64,000 nucleotides of DNA from Trissonchulus latispiculum (GCA_030248195.1 JASAND010030309.1:1-64000); one strand, 5' to 3'; counted from the first letter of the stretch, positions 22,761 to 32,532 are shown. The notes: a model not told the origin generated them from the sequence alone. Numbers and translations: made by a program.

Positions 22761-23948
22761 TTGCCGAATTTGTTTTCAAGGGACAATACTCAAATATCTG
22801 TAATCGAGACACAGTACGACGAATGTTTTAGTGAACTTGGACTTTTTCAGCTGGTTAATGAGCCTACAAGAATTAATAATGTACTTGATTTGGTTTTGAC
22901 ATCCGACCTGCAATTAATTTCAAATGTTCTAGTAGAAGAGCCGTTCAGTTCAAGTGATCATAATTCTATTACTTTTGACATTAACTGTCCCCAAAATGTC
23001 CAGGATATAAGGAAGAAGCGTTATAAAGATTTTTATAAATGTGATTATGTATCGTTAAATTGTTTTTTAGAAACTATCGATTGGGATAACATTTTTAATC
23101 AAAATTCTGATGTAGATGAAAACTGGAACATTTTCTCAAATGTTTTAGATTATGCTGTCGAACTTTTTGTACCAATCAAACCCGAATTATCAAAATCCAG
23201 ATGGTCCCAAAAAACAAGGACTCTTTTCAACAGAAAACGTAGGCTGTGGAGAGAATATAAATTGTCTCGGACAGCTTTAGATTTGTCCAATTATAAAAAA
23301 GCTACAAAGCAAGCTAGAATGGCAGCAGAGGCTGATGTTTTCCGAATTGAAAGTGAAATCCTTCGAAGTAATTCCGTGAAAAGGTTTTATAATTTTGTAA
23401 AATCAAAGTTGACTTCAAAGGATAATATTCCTATATTAGAAACGGCAAATCAAATGGCAAAGACAAATATGGAAAAAGCTGAGATGCTCAATAACCAATT
23501 TGCAAGTGTCTTCACGGTAGACAATGGAGAGTTGCCTTCTTTAGCAAATAGGTGTAACAATATTTTGGATAACCTGACAATAAACCCAGAAATTGTTGAA
23601 GAATATCTCCGAAAGCTCCCTAATAAATTGTCTGCGGGTCCTGATGGCTTTCCACCATTGTTTCTTAAAAAAATTAGGAAGTCTATTTGCTATCCGCTTA
23701 GTAAAATTTTTGTAACAAGCCTGGAAACAGGAGTAATTCCTAATATGTGGCGTGCGGCAAAGGTTATACCTATTTACAAAAGAAAAGGCAACAACTCAGA
23801 ACCAGTAAATTACCGCCCGGTGAGTTTAACAGTGGTTTGTTGTAAGGTAATGGAAAGTATAGTTAGGGATAAAATTTTGCAATTCTTTGATTTAAATAAA
23901 CTTTTTACAGTTAACCAACACGGTTTCTTGAAAAAAGATCTGTTGTAA
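22761..23948 (+). CDS. CR1-like LINE pol, endonuclease C-terminus to RT fingers (frameshifted)
   Basis: The open frame has 395 codons, and in-frame homology starts a few codons earlier at the IVGDFN motif. Residues ~45-70 hold the last endonuclease motifs, including SSDHN. Residues 120-280 are the variable linker. RT begins with LPNKLSAGPDGFPP (about 285-298) and NYRPVSLT (about 350-357). The frame leaves homology in its last residues because a six-A run near 23930 is out of phase with the continuation. TTG at 22761 is only an open-frame boundary; no native start survives the 5' truncation. The product would be inactive. Whether the lesion is real or a homopolymer sequencing error cannot be told from the sequence. 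Confidence 0.82.
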   Translation: MPNLFSRDNTQISVIETQYDECFSELGLFQLVNEPTRINNVLDLVLTSDLQLISNVLVEEPFSSSDHNSITFDINCPQNVQDIRKKRYKDFYKCDYVSLNCFLETIDWDNIFNQNSDVDENWNIFSNVLDYAVELFVPIKPELSKSRWSQKTRTLFNRKRRLWREYKLSRTALDLSNYKKATKQARMAAEADVFRIESEILRSNSVKRFYNFVKSKLTSKDNIPILETANQMAKTNMEKAEMLNNQFASVFTVDNGELPSLANRCNNILDNLTINPEIVEEYLRKLPNKLSAGPDGFPPLFLKKIRKSICYPLSKIFVTSLETGVIPNMWRAAKVIPIYKRKGNNSEPVNYRPVSLTVVCCKVMESIVRDKILQFFDLNKLFTVNQHGFLKKDLL

Positions 23949-25114
23949 CGAATGTTAAGAAATCTTTAGTTGACTGGTCTCGAGTTATAAGTGATGGCGA
24001 ATGCATTCATTGTTGTTATCTAGATTTCGCAAAGGCTTTTGACACAGTATCTCATGAAAAGCTTTTGTATAAGTTGTGGAAATATGGGATTAGAGGGAGC
24101 CTAATAAAATGGATCAAAGCATTTCTTCAAAACAGAACTCAATATGTCGAAGTTGATGGGGCAAAGTCGAAGCCAGTCGATGTGCAAAGCGGAGTCCCTC
24201 AGGGCACAGTACTCGGCCCGGTTTTATTCTTAATTTTTATAAATGACATAGTGGATTGTATCAAATTTTCAAAAGTTTTAATATATGCGGACGACGTAAA
24301 ATTATATCTGAAAACTGGTAAAAATGAAATGACAAATATGCAACTCCAGGAAGATCTAAATAGGCTGTACGAATGGTCCATTAAATGGCAACTTAAACTA
24401 GCCATTTCAAAGTGTTCTGTTTGTGTTTTCGGGTCAGCCGTACAGCCTGTAAATTATAAAATCGCAGGAGAAAATCTGCCTTATGTATCTAGCATGAGGG
24501 ATCTGGGATTTATCCTAAGCTCAAACCTAAAGTTTTCTGAACATTGCTCAGATTTATTTAAGAAAGCTATGTATATTCAAGCTTCTATATTTAGAACTTT
24601 TAAGTCCCGAGAACGAAATTTTCTGACAAATCTATTTAAAACTTATGTTAGACCTATAGTCGAATCTGGCACGAGCGTATGGTCTCCTTCCTTGTTGAAA
24701 GACATCGAGCTAATTGAAAAAGTACAACGCAGATTTACTAAACGTATACCTGGTATGGCTCACGTAACTTATAAAGACAGACTTCACCAATTGGGCTTAG
24801 AGTCGCTAGAATATCGTAGACTTCTTGACGATATGAAAATGGTGTACAAGATTGTAAATAACCTCATCGAGATTGAATTTGAACAATTGTTTAGATATGC
24901 TCCCACCAGCTGTACTCGAACTCATAATCTCCGCATTATGCTTCCACCGAAAATGCGTACAAACCCACTTGAAAATATATTTCATTGTAGAACTGTTAGA
25001 ATATGGAACTCTCTCCCACAAGCGGTAGTGTCTGCGCAATCATTAGAACAGTTTGTTAGGCTTCTTAGAAATGTTGACCTAGGCCACTTTCTGCGGGGGC
25101 AAGGGGTTAGGTGA
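23949..25114 (+). CDS. CR1-like LINE pol, RT palm, thumb and C-terminus
   Basis: This is the downstream frame of the same LINE, fully open from 24065 and in homology from the frameshift onward. Motif A is YLDFAKAFD (about 24016-24042), followed by SGVPQGTVLGPVLF (about 24188-24229). The catalytic YADD box is near 24283-24294. The C-terminal section has WQLKLAISKCSV, FKTYVRPI, SVWSP and RRFTKRIPG motifs typical of CR1/jockey-group LINEs. Both catalytic aspartates are present. There are no internal stops over 349 codons, which points to a recent insertion. The frame uses TTG as its first open codon and has no start of its own. Confidence 0.85.
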
Positions 25115-25448
25115 TCACTGTCTGATCCTCTCTTGTCCTACTTCACTATCTTTGTGTTAATATAAGCAAGCGACTTGCAGCGATTGTTTAACTGCTGGAA
25201 TTGTTATTATTGACTGACAATAATGGCATTGTATATGACAATAACCATGGCGAAGCGTGAAAGCCCGCGAATATGGGTTGCTCGGCGAAACTGTGCCCAT
25301 ATTAATTCGCCCACAACCTAGTCCTCTTCTTTTTTCGAACCTAGCCCCCATATTAAGCATTTTTAAGACTAGTCCTCTGTTGATTTTACAACCTCACCAC
25401 CACCCATATTACTTTTTCATGCTCCGGAGGAGCATTTTTATTACTTGT

Positions 25449-26480
25449 CCTTCTGTCATTTTAAAGGATCCCTTTCCAGCAATGCGGCAATGGATACAAG
25501 GAGCTTGAACAGTGCCGTAGGTAGAGCAGAAAAGTGATTGTATAAATATAAGTGCCAATGAATTCTCACCTCCGCCCCAAGCTTCGACCGCTGCAACCTC
25601 TGTTTGTGGGTGGTATATATAAGGAGAAAACCTTTTCGCCTCGCCAAAGACTTCGACAGTATGCCCATCGTGTTCAGCGACACGGATTTTCTACATATAT
25701 GGGTACCGCCAGAGGGCCGAAAAACGCTGTTTTAGGGGGTTTGACCAGTGGTCACTGAGCCCCATAGGCCACAGTGACCACTGGTCACTTCCCTCGATTT
25801 CGGCAATATGCCCATTGAAACGAGCGTAGTCGATTTACTATAAGTGCCCCCAACCAAACCGCCGAAAAGCGCTGTTTTAAGGGGTTTGACCACTGGTCAA
25901 TAGGCCCCATAGACCGTAGTGACCACTGGTCACTTCCCTCGATTTCGGCAATATGCCCATTGAAACGAGCGTAGTCAATTTACTATAAATGCCCCCAACC
26001 AAAACGCCGAAAAGCGCTGTTTCAACGGGTTCGACCACTGGTCAATAGGCCCCATAGACCGTAGTGACCACTGGTCACTTCCCTCGATTTCGGCAATATG
26101 CCCAATGAAACGAGCGTAGTCGATTTACTATATATGCCCCCAACCAAAACGCCGAAAAACGCTGTTTAAAGGGGTTTGACCACTGGTCAATAGGCCTCAT
26201 AGACCGTAGTGACCACTGGTCACTTCCCTCGATTTCGGCAGTATGTCCATTGAAACGAGCGTAGTCGATTTACTATATGTGCCCCCAACTAAAACCCAGA
26301 AAAATGCTGTTTATAGTGAGTTTTCCCTACTTTGACCCTGGGCGAGGAACCATGGGAGCCATGCTGACCAGTGGTCACTTCGGGCGGTATCGGCAGTATG
26401 CTCATCGTTTTCAGCGACCCCGATTTACTATATATGGGTACCACCCCAAGGCCGAAAAACGCCATTTTTAGTGACTTTTA
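25449..26480 (-). repeat. 145-bp tandem array, inverted relative to 1.4-3.0 kb
   Basis: GTGACCACTGGTCAC starts at 25774, 25919, 26064 and 26209, exactly 145 bp apart. Read on the minus strand the units carry TATATAGTAAATCG and CGCTGAAAACGATGAGCAT, the same family as 1395-2970. Flanking monomers at 25630-25770 and 26290-26470 are diverged. Confidence 0.92.
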
Positions 26481-27075
26481 GACCATTTCAAGTAAAAGTG
26501 GGACTTAGAAACTTTTCGTCAAAACAGGTGAAAAAATGCAAAGTTTGGGCCCATCTCCTGAAAGCTACAGAGCGAAATTAAAAAATCCCCCTCGTTACTT
26601 TGTGCGCATAGTCCGAAATATTCAAATAAAATAAACCAAACCGATCTAGCTGCTAGCCTGTGAAAAAAAGTTGATTTCAACCGAAGTGCCAAAATACCGA
26701 AAGTCCGACTTTGGGGCCTTGGCACAGAGCCAAAGTTGGCCGAGTGCCAAAATGACCTTCGTTTGGTAGGATGGGGGGATACTGTCTACCAACATATCAT
26801 AGTAGCATTGGACCAAAATGCCCACATCGTTCCAACACTTCGCTAGAAAATGCACTTCCAATAAGCGTTATTAACCGAGAAAAAAAACAACCGCACGGTA
26901 ACTCTCGCCTAGTGCAAAATTTCGAAGTTTCGAATTTTAACCAAAAGTATGGTGGTACTTGTAGTACTACTCGAGTACTTTACGATGGTAACATTTTTAT
27001 CCCTCCCGGGCCTCTAATTAGCTGGCACCAGGCCAACACTGTCTCCAGAGGGCCGCGCAGACGCCTTTATACCCA
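26481..27075. other. Body between array and hairpin
   Basis: About 600 bp separates the array from the hairpin at 27076. This mirrors the 0.5-kb body between hairpin and array at 924-1394 and 4112-4560. No supported ORF. Confidence 0.35.
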
Positions 27076-27111
27076 TATTATGTAGGGGCGCTACCGCGCC
27101 CCTACATAATA
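27076..27111. repeat. Perfect 16-bp hairpin
   Basis: Arms TATTATGTAGGGGCGC and GCGCCCCTACATAATA flank a TACC loop. It is the longest stem of the family and includes the TATTAT/ATAATA flanks. Confidence 0.88.
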
Positions 27112-27324
27112 TAGATTTCATCAATTTTTCTAAAAACATTCACTGATAAATCCATTTAAATTTAAATTTAGGCAGGGGGTTACAAAATTTTTAGGGGAGA
27201 GGGTCGGTCGAAGGCCAACTTTGGGGGAAAGGTAGCCATTGCACCAGGCCACAGTTTGCCCCCTGTGGCTGTGAGATCCTGACATCCCCTTGGGTCCGGA
27301 GGGTCGGGGTCATGACTAAGGGCA

Positions 27325-27702
27325 CCAGGGTATTTTTTACAGGGGGGGGGCGGCGGGCGTGCCCCCCCGAAATTGACCTTCCCCCACCGAAAATGCCTTC
27401 CCCCCCCTAAATCACCCCCCCCCGGGATTTTGGTCTTCCCCCTTAATGAGGTCTACATTTTTTCCAAAAATGGTCAAATTTTCAAAAATTTTCCGGCTTC
27501 GCCGGAGATTTTTACCTAAAAATAGCTATTTTTGGCTTAAATCCTGGTATTTTTGAGAACTTTTTGCGCTTCTACGTGAAAAATACGCCAAAAAATAGCA
27601 ATTTTTGGCTCATTTTTACCAAAAAATCTACACCCCCCCCCCGGAAATTTCTTCCCCCCCGGGAAGCCCCCCCCGAAAAAAAATCCCTAAAAAATACCCT
27701 GG
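27325..27702. mobile_element. MITE with CCAGGGTATTTTTTA inverted ends
   Basis: CCAGGGTATTTTTTA at 27325-27339 and its exact inverse at 27688-27702 bound a 378-bp insert full of G- and C-runs. GCA lies at both flanks. The uninterrupted site is seen at 18640-18970. Confidence 0.78.
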
Positions 27703-27749
27703 GCAGTCACTGGGTCGGACGGATCTTAGATACCTAAAACACAGGAAGA

Positions 27750-28313
27750 ACTTTTATGGGTAAATCGTTGTAAATTGCTGCGCAAGGTACAACGATTTTA
27801 TCATGAGTTTACCACGGAACTTTAATGAAATTTTAATATTTTTTAATGGATTTATATACAATGTTAATATCCGTTTTTACCATGAGATTATATATATAAC
27901 GCATTTACAACGGTTTTAATGATTTTAAAAAGAATTTACAACGTGATAAATATGCAGTAAAGTTGTTAAAACTTACGCTGAAGCATTGTAAAAACGTTAT
28001 AAACAGTTACCATGATTTTACAACAAATGTACGTATATACCATGTGGTAAACTCGTTGTAAAAACGTTGTAATTTCGTTGTAAAAATTGTAAATTGGTCC
28101 AATTTAATTTACAACGATTTTACAACGGATTAACCACAATTTTACAACGTAGTAAAAATATTGTATATAAATACGTATAAAAACCGAGGAAAAACCGTTG
28201 TAAATTCGTTAAAATCTCATGGTAAAAACGGATATATATAAACATTGTAAATCCATTCAAAAATATTAAAATTTCATTAAAATTCCGTGGTAAAATCAAG
28301 GTAAAATCGTTGT
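27750..28313. mobile_element. AT-rich foldback element with GTTGTAAA repeats
   Basis: Arms around 27795-27895 and 28215-28310 are imperfect inverses sharing TCATGGTAAAAACGGATA, CATTGTA and CCGTGGTAAA. The centre is a cluster of CGTTGTAAA and TTTACAACG words in both orientations (27990-28170). It is absent from the paralogue at 18640-18970. Exact ends are uncertain by about 15 bp. Confidence 0.7.
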
Positions 28314-28520
28314 AGGTTTTCGAGCTCGAATTTGGCGTTAGTTGTAGCAGTCACTCAGCACATTTTTACAAAATGTTGTGGGTGATTTTTTTGCGAAAAA
28401 ACTTCGCAAGAAAATCACCTCACCCGCCGTGCGTGGGCCAGCTCAGTGGCAAGGTATCCAATATATATATGGGGGTAAATCTTGGAAGGTTGGTGGTAGA
28501 CTCAAGAAATGTGATGGGGG

Positions 28521-29198
28521 CATGGGCGCACCCGGGGGGGGGTTGGGGGTTCCGACCCCCCTTTGTGTCCGACCCCCCCGGGAATTTTCGGGGAGAAAGC
28601 AAAAATTGAGCTATTTTTAGTGCATAAAATTAAAAATTATGAAAATTTTTCGGACCAGCGGCGCTTTTCTAACTGAATTTAAAAATTTTTCTCGCCTGCT
28701 GCGCTATTATGTATTAACGTTTACAACGTTTTGGAACCTGCGGCGCTTTTTTACCTCCATTTTACTGATTTCCGCGGCTGCGGTACTTTTCTATTTCGAT
28801 TTCAAAAAAGTATATAGATGTCTGCTTTTCTACGTCAAGTTTTTTTTAATTTGTCGCGCCTGCGGCACTATTCTATATCGATTTTAACAATTTAAAATTT
28901 TAACAATGCGCCTCGCAGAGCTTTTTATTCAAATCTTTTCAAGCTTTCCAATACAAATTTTGCCATTATGTCAAACAATTTCTCAACTTTTATGGAAATG
29001 TTTTTAAAGATTTCCATTACGGCTTTTTTCAAAATTTCAAAAGTTTTCTCAACTTCTGGGGGCTCCGTCCCCCAGCCACCGAACTCTTTGTTGAAAACTT
29101 CGCCACCGCCACCCCCCCCCAGCGTAAACGTGTCAGGAGAAGGCAAAAAATTCTTTCCAGCTCGACCCCCCCTTTTCAAAATCCTGGGTGCGCCCCTG
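28521..29198. mobile_element. hAT-type MITE with CAGGGGCGCACCC termini
   Basis: The left end CATGGGCGCACCCGGGG and the inverse right end CAGGGGCGCACCCAGGAT pair with few mismatches. A perfect 8-bp duplication GATGGGGG lies at 28513-28520 and 29199-29206. The interior holds repeated GCGGCGCTTTT/CGCCTGCGGC words, also found inverted at 63110-63310. Termini of the same family occur near 8825, 53444, 59290, 62693 and 63816. Confidence 0.82.
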
Positions 29199-29206
29199 GA
29201 TGGGGG

Positions 29207-29915
29207 GTATAATCCCCCAACCGCCCCCCAGAATTCGGAAATCAGAAATTTCAAAAAATGGCCAAAAATGCAAACTTTTCGGTAATTTAGCCCTTTTTCC
29301 TTCTAAATAAGGTCTGTTTTTAGCGTTTTAGACATTTTTGCACCGTTTAAAAGCGATTTTAAGTCAAAATTTTAGAAAAATTGACCACGTTTAGGCCAAA
29401 TTTATCTAACTTTTTGGGTCCAAAAATCGCTGGGGGGGTAGCCGAAAGTTGGGGGGAGGGTATGTCAAAAATTCTGGGGGGTAGGTCAAAAATTTGGGGG
29501 GACGAACCCCCACCCCAACCCCCCCAAGGAAACTATATGCATAGTTTCCTTTGGGGGAGTTGGGGCCTGGGGGCCCCCAAATTTTTGACCAATTTTACCC
29601 CTCCCAGAATTTGTGACATACCCTCCCCAACTTTTGGCTACCCCCCCCCCCCCCGAACCTCCCCCAACGATTTATGGACCCAAAAAGTTAGCTACAATTT
29701 TGTTGTAAATTTGGTCGAAAAATGGTCATTTTTTGAAAAATTTTTCTAAAATTTTGACCTAAAATCGCTTTAAAAAGGTGCAAAAAAGCCTAAAACGTTA
29801 AGAACAAGCCTTATTTTGATGAAAAAAGTTGATAAATTACAGAAAATTTTGCATTTTTTGGCCATTTTTCGAAATTTCTGAGGTCCGAATTCTGGGGAGG
29901 GGTTGGGGGGGGGTA
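29207..29915. mobile_element. Large G/C-tract palindrome
   Basis: Arms 29212-29415 and about 29690-29915 are inverse copies. Shared words are GAATTC near the ends, AAATTTC, GGCC, AAAAGGGCT and TTTTTGGGTCC. The centre at 29523-29560 is itself a palindrome around CTATATGCATAG. Single-arm copies lie at 32248-32449 and 49140-49360. Pro/Gly-rich ORFs are artefacts of the G/C runs. Confidence 0.65.
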
Positions 29916-30030
29916 CCCCATCACATTTTGGAGGTCGGCCAAGATTTACCCCCCCCAGACCCAAAGTTCCAGGGAAACTATGCACTCCCCCAACTTTCGG
30001 CTACACCCCTCCCCCATGAACCCCCCCCCC

Positions 30031-32247
30031 ACCTAGGTGCACTTAGCACCCACCTCTGCACCCACCAACTGAAACTCAGTAGTGCTGAAGCTGAAGTTAG
30101 GTGAAGTGTTAGTGCTAAAATAGTGCTGCTTAGTGCTATTAGTGCTAGCCACGAAACATAACTAAGCAAAAGATTTTGTCGAAAACAATTTCACAAAGGG
30201 GTGGCAAATTGGCTTATTTAGAATAAACAGTGATTCGTGGCATTGTTATTCAATATGTCAACACTACATTAAAACCTACCTTTGGTGCTAAAATACAAAA
30301 CACTCTAGCTGCAGGAAAATTTCAAGAAATAATCTAAACTGTTTTCACATGCCTCAGTACGCTCAGTCTCTTTGGCAACATAGCTAAAACAGGGCTTAAA
30401 AACAGACTGTTGGTTGGGGCTAGCCAGGCTAGCATTAGGGACTAGGTGGGGTCCGCATAGATGGGGTGGACGGACACCCCCACTAAAAAGGCAAATTTTG
30501 GCGCCCCCGCCCCCCAGATGTCCGGAGTTTGCCCGCCACCCCCCCCCCCCACATTTTTGGCAAAACAGTGGCCAGCAATGCCAACAACTCGTCTTTGTTT
30601 CACTGGAAATTTTGGTTGGGGGGCAACCATAGTGCCAATTTACCCCCCCCCCAAGATTTTTAATTACCCTCCCCCAACCACCGGTAACCCCCCCCAGCGA
30701 ATTTTGGACCAAAAAACATTTCACAAAAATGGTAAGTTTTTCCACGGAAGGAGGGGGAGTACTTTTCAGGGGGGGGAGATTTTTTTGCAAAATAGCCAAA
30801 AATGATAATTTACAAAAATTTCCACAAGCACTTGCCCCCCAATGAATTTTGGACTATAAGCAAACCAGACTGTTGCATAGGAACAAAATACATTGTACGT
30901 GTATATACAATACATATGTTTTTGTCTTTTTCAGGTTATACGTATATATACTAGTTGTTATAATAGCATGTCACCTGACTGAAGACACCTCAACATCTCA
31001 ACATTGTTTGTGCTGTGCTTTCTGGAACAGGCCTCCGCTGATTTATACAGTGTTGGAGGACTTTGCCAGTAGGTTTAGCGCAGCATTTATTGCCGATGAA
31101 TATGCCAATAATCACAAACATTTAATTGTGTGTATATGTACCTGCTTTACGTATTACTCCTCTTCAGTCTTCACTCATTTAAACCACATTAGATGAATTC
31201 CTGTATCATGTACAACAGAGTTGGTAAGTTGCTTTCGGTATATAATCGTTACATGCATTTTTTTAAACACTCCCCTTAAGTACTGCATTTCTTCTGTCGT
31301 ATTCGCTGTCTCATGCCTGTAACAGGGTAGTTTTTTCTGATAGTGTAAACCGTATTATTTCTTCTTCTTTCTCATTTACAGTGACGTATCCAGAGTTTTG
31401 AATAGGGGCTGTCCCCACGCAAAAGGGTGGTCCAGACCTAAGTTTTTCCAAACAAATGGACGAATTTGCACTGAAAATGCTAAAAATTTTAATTTTTACG
31501 GATTTAATTTTTATTTATTTTTAATTTAATTTATGGAGGAGAGAGGAGGATTTAATACGCCCCTGACAATTATCAGAAAAAGTGTCCCTTCGTCTGCCTC
31601 TGCGCTATGCCTGCACTTGCATCTGCTGAGCGCGACAGACGGTTGAAGCTTTTGGCGGATAATCAAAATTTCCAGTGAAACAAATACGAGTTTTTGGCAT
31701 TTCTGGCCACTGTTTTGCCAAAAATTTGGGGGGGGGGGGGTGGCTGGCAAAATCCGGAAATATGGGGGGAGGGGCGCCAAAATTTGCCTTTTTAGTGGGG
31801 GTGTCCGTCCACCCCATCTATGCGGACCCCACCTAGTCCCTAATGCTAGCCTGGCTAGCCCCAACCAACAGTCTGTTTTTAAGCCCTGTTTTAGCTATGT
31901 TGCCAAAGAGAATGAGGGTGGTGAGGGCATGTGAAAATAGTTTAGATTATTTCCTGAAACTATCCTGCAGATAGAGTGTTTCATATTTTAGCACCAGAGC
32001 TAGTTTTTAGTGTAGTATTCACATATTTAATATAATGTCATGAATCACTGTTTTTTCATAATAAGCCAATTTGGCACCCCTTTGAGAAAATGTTTTCGAC
32101 AAAATCTTTTGCTCAGTTATGTTTCGCGGCTAGCACTAATAGCACTAACCAGCACTATTATAGCACTAACACTTCACCCAACTTCAGCTTCAGCACTACT
32201 GAGTTTCAGTTGGTGGGTGCAGAAGTGGGTGCTAAGTGCACCTAGGT
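30031..32247. mobile_element. 2.2-kb element with ~0.6-kb inverted arms (CACCTAGGTG ends)
   Basis: Arms from 30031 inward to about 30645 and from about 31680 to 32247 are roughly 93-95% alike by eye. They start ACCTAGGTGCACTTAGCACC. Subterminal zones contain many copies of TAGTGCTA (30085-30150 and 32135-32190). It splits a G/C-tract element whose halves lie at 29890-30030 and 32248-32449. The centre (30840-31380) is AT-rich, and a 115-codon ORF at 30849-31196 has no recognisable domain. CAGTGACGTATCC at 31380 and ATACGCCCCTG at 31568 look like ends of a further nested MITE. Confidence 0.72.
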
Positions 32248-32449
32248 CCCCCCCCAGCGATTTGTTGACCAAAAAGTTAGCTTAATTTGGCCAAAAATGG
32301 TCATTTTTTGAAAAATTTTTCTAAAATTTTGACTAAAATCACTTTTAAACGATACAAAAACGCAGGCCTTATTTTGAAGAAAAAAGGGCTCTAAATTACC
32401 GAAAATTTTGCGTTATTTGGCAATTTTTCGAAATTTCGGAGGTCCGAAT
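32248..32449. mobile_element. Right half of a split G/C-tract element
   Basis: Starting in a C-run, this matches 29690-29905 and 49150-49350 nearly word for word: AAAAGTTAGC, TTTTTCTAAAATTTTGAC, CGAAATTTC and GAGGTCCGAATT. It is cut on the right by the TAGTGATGGGC terminus. Confidence 0.65.
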
Positions 32450-32532
32450 TAGTGATGGGCACTGGATATCCCGATATCCGGATAATTTTTCTATCCGGAT
32501 ATATCCGATTTGAGGAAAATATCCGGATATCC
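32450..32532. mobile_element. Left end of a hAT-like element with GGATATCC repeats
   Basis: TAGTGATGGGC is a hAT-like terminus. It is followed by GGATATCC/ATCCGGAT repeats, the same design as the elements at 10114, 11389 and 55114. The copia element sits inside the repeats (they resume at 36133). The far end was not found. Confidence 0.55.

Larger units (their letters stand above)
22740..25150 (+). mobile_element. CR1-like LINE, 5'-truncated within the endonuclease domain
   Basis: Homology begins inside the endonuclease domain at the VGDFN motif (22746-22760) and runs through reverse transcriptase to the natural stop at 25112-25114. A short AT-rich 3' region follows. One frameshift near 23930 splits the frame. 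The clade call (CR1/L2/Rex1-like rather than RTE) rests on GDFNLP, the linker, GVPQGTVLGP and the C-terminal RRF/KRIPG-type region. A diverged relative lies on the minus strand at 38463-38980. Confidence 0.88.
17468..25448. mobile_element. 8-kb composite bounded by 184-bp inverted repeats (ACAAGT family)
   Basis: Arms 17468-17651 and 25265-25448 are inverse copies with one mismatch seen by eye. They start ACAAGTAATAAAAATGCTCC, the same family as 3107-4030, and carry AATATGGG subrepeats and a terminal ATGCTCC-TCC-GGAGCAT hairpin. Between them lie a second foldback element, 58-bp and 149-bp arrays and a LINE. No transposase or flanking duplication was found. It may be one very large foldback element enlarged by insertions, or two facing elements homogenised by conversion. 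Confidence 0.65.
27112..28512 (-). repeat. Dispersed repeat interrupted by two MITEs
   Basis: The backbone (27200-27324, 27703-27750, 28313-28450) is a second copy of 18640-18970. It includes a hairpin at 28379-28423 of the GTGAT-poly-T-GCGAA type. Insertions are listed separately. Confidence 0.6.

Noticed and set aside
28378..30805. Pro- and Gly-rich ORFs up to 164 aa
   Set aside because: They follow G/C homopolymer tracts and inverted repeats in MITEs; mirrored ORFs exist on the other strand.
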